This document shows positions 6,858 through 9,454 of a DNA stretch of 9,454 nt, one piece after another. The notes under the pieces were generated by a model that worked only from the letters and a program-made list of their open reading frames with translations, was not told where the DNA came from and did no database searches. This stretch comes from Bifidobacteriaceae bacterium (lineage in GTDB: Bacteria; Actinomycetota; Actinomycetes; Actinomycetales; WQXJ01), in assembly GCA_031272565.1 (NCBI GenBank), contig JAISTN010000090.1:1-9454 (forward strand). Reading direction: 5' to 3'. A program made the position numbers and the translations under genes. Position 1 is the stretch's first letter. Every line of letters begins with the position of its first letter.

Positions 6858-8065
6858 GTTGCCGCACCTCCCGGCAGGACGTCAGCGGTGCCGGCCCAGG
6901 GTGGTTCAAGCTCCTGGTCCAACTCGATCCGGGCCCCGCTGGGCCGGTCGGTCAGCGTCCAGGCCGGCAGGTAGACCCGTTGGCCGTCGTGGAGCGCGGA
7001 CTGATGGGAGCAGATACCGGCGCCGGTGATGTTGGCCGCCTCGACCGCGTTGGGGTAGGGCTCGGCCTCGCCCCGGACGGCCTGGATCAGGGCGTGCGCC
7101 AGGTGGGGGTGCGAGCCGCCATGCCCGCCGCCTTGGACAAACGACCGGTGGGCGGTGTCGCCCTGGTCGGTGTAGACGCCGGCCCGGGTGAAGTGCTGGA
7201 TCGGTTTGGGCAGGCGATACGCGAAGTCCGGCACGGTGATGTGTTCTGGCTGTTCGCCCAGGTACATGACGTGGCCCTCGCCCCTGACCTGTTCCCACTC
7301 GAATGAGCGAATGGAACCGTAGACGTCAAAGCTCTCGCGGTACTCCCGGGCCACTGCCCACAGGGAGCGGGTCACTTCCGCTTTGACATCCGAATCCTTG
7401 AAGCCAAGCGTGGTGGACTCGGTGGCGAACGGCGAATCATAGGCTTCGACCATCCGCTCGAAGATGCGGCCCGAACCGGCGCATTGGGCATAGAGGGCCT
7501 GGTCGTGCGCCAGCCCCAAGGCGGGCGAAATGGCGTGGGTGGCGTTGTACATGGGCGGCATGCCGTCCCAGTAGGCGGGCCAACCGGTCATGTCTTGCAC
7601 GTGCGAGGACCGGATGAATTGCAGGCGGCCCAGGTGGCCGGCTTGGTATTCCTGCTGCACAAACAGGAACTCGCGCGAATACAGCACCGTTTCCATCATC
7701 ATGTAGACCAGGCCGGTGCGTTGTTGCGCTTGGACTATTCGCCAGCAGTCCTCCAGGCTGGTGGCCATCGGGATGGTGCAGCCTACGTGTTTGCCGGCTT
7801 CCAGGGCGGCTACCACGTGGTCGGCGTGGTGCTGCAACGGGGTGTTGATGTGCACGATGTCGACCGCCGGGTCCCGCAGCAGGTCTTCGTAGCGGTCGTA
7901 CCGGACGGGCACGCCAAACTGGTCGCCCACTTGATGCAGCCGGGCCGCTGTCCGTTGGCAGATGGCGTACATCTCCGCCTGCGGGTGGGCCTGGTAGATC
8001 GGAATGAACTCGGCCCCGAATTCCAGTCCGACAATGCCGACTTTGGGTTGTGCGACGGGCTTCAT
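6854..8065 (-). CDS. Gfo/Idh/MocA-family oxidoreductase with T-I-P in place of E-K-P
   Basis: A 403-residue protein with an N-terminal Rossmann domain and a C-terminal alpha/beta domain, the Gfo/Idh/MocA layout of NAD(P)-dependent sugar and inositol dehydrogenases. The dinucleotide motif near residues 9-17 is V-G-I-V-G-L-E-F-G, a looser form of GxGxxG. The sheet continues through V-D-I-V-H-I-N-T-P at 68-76 and E-A-G-K-H-V at 89-94. The next residues should be E-K-P, whose Lys is catalytic in the family; here they are Thr97-Ile98-Pro99 (C-T-I-P-M-A-T). The active-site His region may be N-A-T-H-A-I-S-P near 174-181. A His/Gly-rich G-G-G-H-G-G-S-H-P-H-L segment lies further on. GGAGG sits nine bases before the ATG at 8065. 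It is the first gene of the operon. The divergence suggests a distinct subgroup with altered chemistry rather than a dead protein, because the rest of the fold is intact. Confidence 0.9.
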   Translation of the reverse strand: MKPVAQPKVGIVGLEFGAEFIPIYQAHPQAEMYAICQRTAARLHQVGDQFGVPVRYDRYEDLLRDPAVDIVHINTPLQHHADHVVAALEAGKHVGCTIPMATSLEDCWRIVQAQQRTGLVYMMMETVLYSREFLFVQQEYQAGHLGRLQFIRSSHVQDMTGWPAYWDGMPPMYNATHAISPALGLAHDQALYAQCAGSGRIFERMVEAYDSPFATESTTLGFKDSDVKAEVTRSLWAVAREYRESFDVYGSIRSFEWEQVRGEGHVMYLGEQPEHITVPDFAYRLPKPIQHFTRAGVYTDQGDTAHRSFVQGGGHGGSHPHLAHALIQAVRGEAEPYPNAVEAANITGAGICSHQSALHDGQRVYLPAWTLTDRPSGARIELDQELEPPWAGTADVLPGGAAT

Positions 8066-8081
8066 TGCTTCGCGCCTCCAC

Positions 8082-8120
8082 GTTAGTTGGACCGCTAACT
8101 GCTCTTCACGCTAGCTAGCG
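8082..8120. promoter_or_regulatory. Candidate operator sites ahead of the sugar operon
   Basis: Two dyads lie 17-55 bases upstream of the oxidoreductase ATG. CGCTAGCTAGCG at 8109-8120 is a perfect 12-bp palindrome. GTTAG at 8082-8086 pairs with CTAAC at 8095-8099 across an 8-base spacer. Both contain a TAGCG or TTAGCG core on the minus strand. Their position between any promoter and the first gene is where a repressor or activator would bind. I cannot assign a confident -35/-10 pair here, and which regulator binds is unknown. Confidence 0.5.
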
Positions 8121-8239
8121 GCGGGAGGCCGGGTCTTGTGGTTGTTCACCCAAAAAGAGGAAAAACGCGCAGGCAGGCTTGAGCCCAATGGCGGCGAGTC
8201 GGCCGGTGGTCACTGGGCGACGGGTCCCGGGTGACTGCT

Positions 8240-8262
8240 CCGGGGCTGGGGACCAGCCCCGG
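8240..8262 (-). terminator. GC-rich hairpin after the split-barrel gene
   Basis: CCGGGGCTGG at 8240-8249 and CCAGCCCCGG at 8253-8262 form a perfect 10-bp stem with a 3-base loop, starting 10 bases past the stop codon at 8272. No T-run follows directly. A T-rich minus-strand stretch (T5, CCTC, T5) lies further on at 8152-8165. T-less GC hairpins are common 3' ends in high-GC Actinobacteria, so termination is likely but may be partial. It would separate this gene from the sugar operon in the same orientation. Confidence 0.6.
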
Positions 8263-8271
8263 GCTCAGGTT

Positions 8272-8664
8272 CTAGAAGGTCACCACACGGGGTTCGTCGG
8301 TGAAGCTGTAGAACGTGGCGGTGGCGTCCTTCAGGTACAGCACCAGTGTGTTGCCGTCGCCTGGCTGGTACATGCCCGCCAGTTCGGGGTAGTGCGACAG
8401 CACGTAGGCCTGGGCCTCGATCCGGTCGTCCGGCACCACGGTGGCGGCCACCCGCAGCCAGGTGGTGCCATCGTAGGCGCACAACTCGACCTTGGGGTTG
8501 GCCAGCATCTGCTGGGCCACGTTCTTGCCCTGGCCCGTCTGGATGTACAGCTTGCCCTCAAAGATCTCGGCCGTGCCCAGCGGCCGGACGCGCGGTTGGG
8601 CGCCATCCTCGGTGGCCAAGAAGTAGTGCCCGGCGGCCTTCAGAAACTTGAATACCTCATCCAT
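8272..8664 (-). CDS. Pyridoxamine 5'-phosphate oxidase-like FMN split-barrel protein
   Basis: A 130-residue protein of the small pyridoxamine-phosphate-oxidase-like group. Residues 13-42 (H-Y-F-L-A-T-E-D-G-A-Q-P-R-V-R-P-L-G, then G-K-L-Y-I-Q-T) are the first strands of the split barrel, with the basic R-V-R-P segment expected near the flavin phosphate. G-K-N-V-A-Q-Q-M-L-A-N-P-K-V-E-L at 46-61 is the family helix, and W-L-R-V-A-A near 69-74 is the next strand. Proteins of this size usually bind FMN or F420 as dimers and reduce varied substrates; they are not true PdxH. GGAGGG lies close before the ATG at 8664. It is separated from the sugar operon by a hairpin and a 206-base gap and is divergent from the aldo/keto reductase at 9086, so it is probably its own unit. 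The substrate cannot be read. Confidence 0.88.
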   Translation of the reverse strand: MDEVFKFLKAAGHYFLATEDGAQPRVRPLGTAEIFEGKLYIQTGQGKNVAQQMLANPKVELCAYDGTTWLRVAATVVPDDRIEAQAYVLSHYPELAGMYQPGDGNTLVLYLKDATATFYSFTDEPRVVTF

Positions 8665-9085
8665 GAGCCCTCCAAAGGTGGTACGGCCCGGGGCCGGGCC
8701 GGCGATCTTCCAACCCTACCGGCACCCCTTGGCTCACCTGCAACCCGCCAGCTCCACACGCTTGACGGCCTTGGCGCGGCCGGCTGGGCCTGGGCCGCTA
8801 GCTGCCGGTGGCCGATTTCGGCCGCGCCACACCGGGCGCCGAGATCGCCTTCGCCACCGCCCCCCCGCGGCTTACGCCAGCAGCGAAACTCTGGGCCGCG
8901 GCCAGCGTCAACCAACCCGGCTCCAGCACGTCAGCACCCCGCCGGAGGCCGCAACAAGACTTTGCCGCCAGGCGAAACCTGCTGTTCACACTATGCTTGT
9001 ACCGTCACACGCAACGGGGCTGGCCATCGGGCGGAGGCCGGGCATCCCGGATCCTCGAAGCGCTAAAGATTGGTCTTACCCAGCG
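8665..9085. other. Divergent intergenic region between split-barrel and aldo/keto reductase genes
   Basis: This 421-base stretch must hold promoters for both flanking genes. The frames crossing it (plus 8808-9182, minus 8798-8989, minus 8640-8915) give biased, motif-free translations and overlap each other, so I treat it as non-coding. Visible structure: a 7-bp inverted repeat GGCCCGG/CCGGGCC with a 2-base centre at 8685-8700, in the leader of the minus-strand gene, and a CGCTAGCT octamer at 8796-8803 similar to the operator candidates at 8089-8120. The AT-richer patch around 8985-9000 (containing TATGCT at 8992-8997) is the likeliest promoter zone for the plus-strand gene, but I see no matching -35 box. 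Confidence 0.5.
8792..8805. promoter_or_regulatory. Possible second copy of the operon operator motif
   Basis: GGGCCGCTAGCTGC here matches GGACCGCTAACTGC at 8089-8102 at 12 of 14 positions. One site precedes the sugar operon; the other lies between the split-barrel and second aldo/keto reductase genes. A match of this quality can arise by chance in regions this size, so it is only a candidate shared regulator site. Confidence 0.25.
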
Positions 9086-9454
9086 ATGGAATACCGCACT
9101 CTCGGCAACAGTTGCCTCCAGGTCTCCGTCCTGTCCCTGGGCTCTGCCCACATCTACGACCGTCTCACCATGGACCAGGTAGTGGCGCTGCTCCAGGCCG
9201 CCATCGCCGCCGGCGTCAACTGGTTCGACGTGGGCTATTACACCTCGGAAACCAACCCCGAACGGCTGGTCTCCACCACCGACTTCCGCTTTGCTCGCGG
9301 CATTGAGCTGGCCGGCATCAAGCGAGACCAGTACTACCAGACATCCAAGCTGTGGTACGGCGGCAAACGCCCCACCTTCAAGGCCCAGTTGGCGCAGGCG
9401 TTACCCCGGGCCAACACCGACTACGCCGATGTCGCCATCTACAACCCGGCCACC
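9086..9454 (+). CDS. Aldo/keto reductase, N-terminal part, cut by the window end
   Basis: An open frame from the ATG at 9086 to the last base gives 123 residues with no stop, so the gene continues to the right. It starts M-E-Y-R-T-L-G-N-S-C-L-Q-V-S, the standard opening of aldo/keto reductases (first beta hairpin), followed by L-S-L-G-S near 16-20. Then come G-V-N-W-F-D-V-G-Y-Y near 43-52 with the tetrad Asp48, and T-S-K-L-W-Y near 86-91 with the tetrad Lys88. The tetrad Tyr is expected five residues after the Asp but here is at +3 or +4 (Tyr51/Tyr52). In A-D-V-A-I-Y-N-P the position of the tetrad His is Asn120. It may belong to an F-D-V-G-type subgroup with altered catalysis. No good ribosome binding site is seen. 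It is unlike the operon's aldo/keto reductase in sequence, so not a recent duplicate. Confidence 0.85.
   Translation, partial: MEYRTLGNSCLQVSVLSLGSAHIYDRLTMDQVVALLQAAIAAGVNWFDVGYYTSETNPERLVSTTDFRFARGIELAGIKRDQYYQTSKLWYGGKRPTFKAQLAQALPRANTDYADVAIYNPAT

Noticed and set aside
8152..8165. T5-CCTC-T5 on the minus strand as an intrinsic terminator
   Set aside because: Only a 4-bp stem can be drawn near it, so it is not a convincing terminator by itself. The stronger candidate is the hairpin at 8240-8262.
8798..8989. Minus-strand 63-codon frame that looks slightly protein-like
   Set aside because: It is Ala/Gly/Arg-rich with no good ribosome binding site and no recognisable family. Without comparative data I cannot separate it from a chance frame.
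8808..9182. Plus-strand 124-codon frame in the divergent intergenic region
   Set aside because: It continues out of frame into the start of the aldo/keto reductase, has no motif, and is typical of chance frames in GC-rich DNA.

Overview
This is GC-rich DNA, about two thirds G+C by eye, most likely from a high-GC actinomycete (Actinomycetota). The reasons are the strong preference for G or C at third codon positions, the Actinobacteria-like lipoprotein signal on the solute-binding protein, and strong AAGGAGGT-type ribosome binding sites. I cannot name a genus.

The core, positions 8065 down to 721, is one block of seven minus-strand genes that reads as a single carbohydrate-uptake and catabolism operon. 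In transcription order they are: a Gfo/Idh/MocA oxidoreductase (8065-6854), a sugar-phosphate isomerase/epimerase-type TIM barrel (6857-5976, 4-base ATGA overlap), an ABC solute-binding lipoprotein (5889-4528), a MalF-type permease (4337-3372), a MalG-type permease (3372-2584, one-base TGATG overlap), an aldo/keto reductase (2502-1525), and a PAS-AraC transcriptional regulator (1485-721). The likely logic is import of a sugar or glycoside, rearrangement and oxidoreduction of its carbon skeleton by three enzymes, and control by a ligand-sensing AraC protein encoded at the end of the operon. No ABC ATPase, kinase or glycosidase is in the window, so the transporter probably borrows a shared ATPase, as many CUT1 systems do.

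Three sequence details raise this above a generic sugar operon. The epimerase-like protein has Gln215 where the D-tagatose/D-psicose 3-epimerase family has a metal-binding His. The oxidoreductase has T-I-P in place of the E-K-P motif and so lacks the usual catalytic Lys. A long GC-rich stem-loop lies between the binding-protein gene and the permease genes. Ahead of the operon (8066-8271) are two inverted-repeat candidate operators.

Beyond the operon, a pyridoxamine-phosphate-oxidase-like FMN split-barrel protein (8664-8272, minus) is separated from it by a GC-rich hairpin. It is divergent from a second, truncated aldo/keto reductase (9086 to the window end, plus) that appears to lack the tetrad His.

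The left end (1-720) holds the C-terminal tail of an unknown plus-strand reading frame, then about 550 bases with no convincing gene. This stretch contains a perfect 26-bp inverted repeat (425-450 and 582-607) enclosing 131 bp, which is the strongest piece of unexplained DNA structure in the window.
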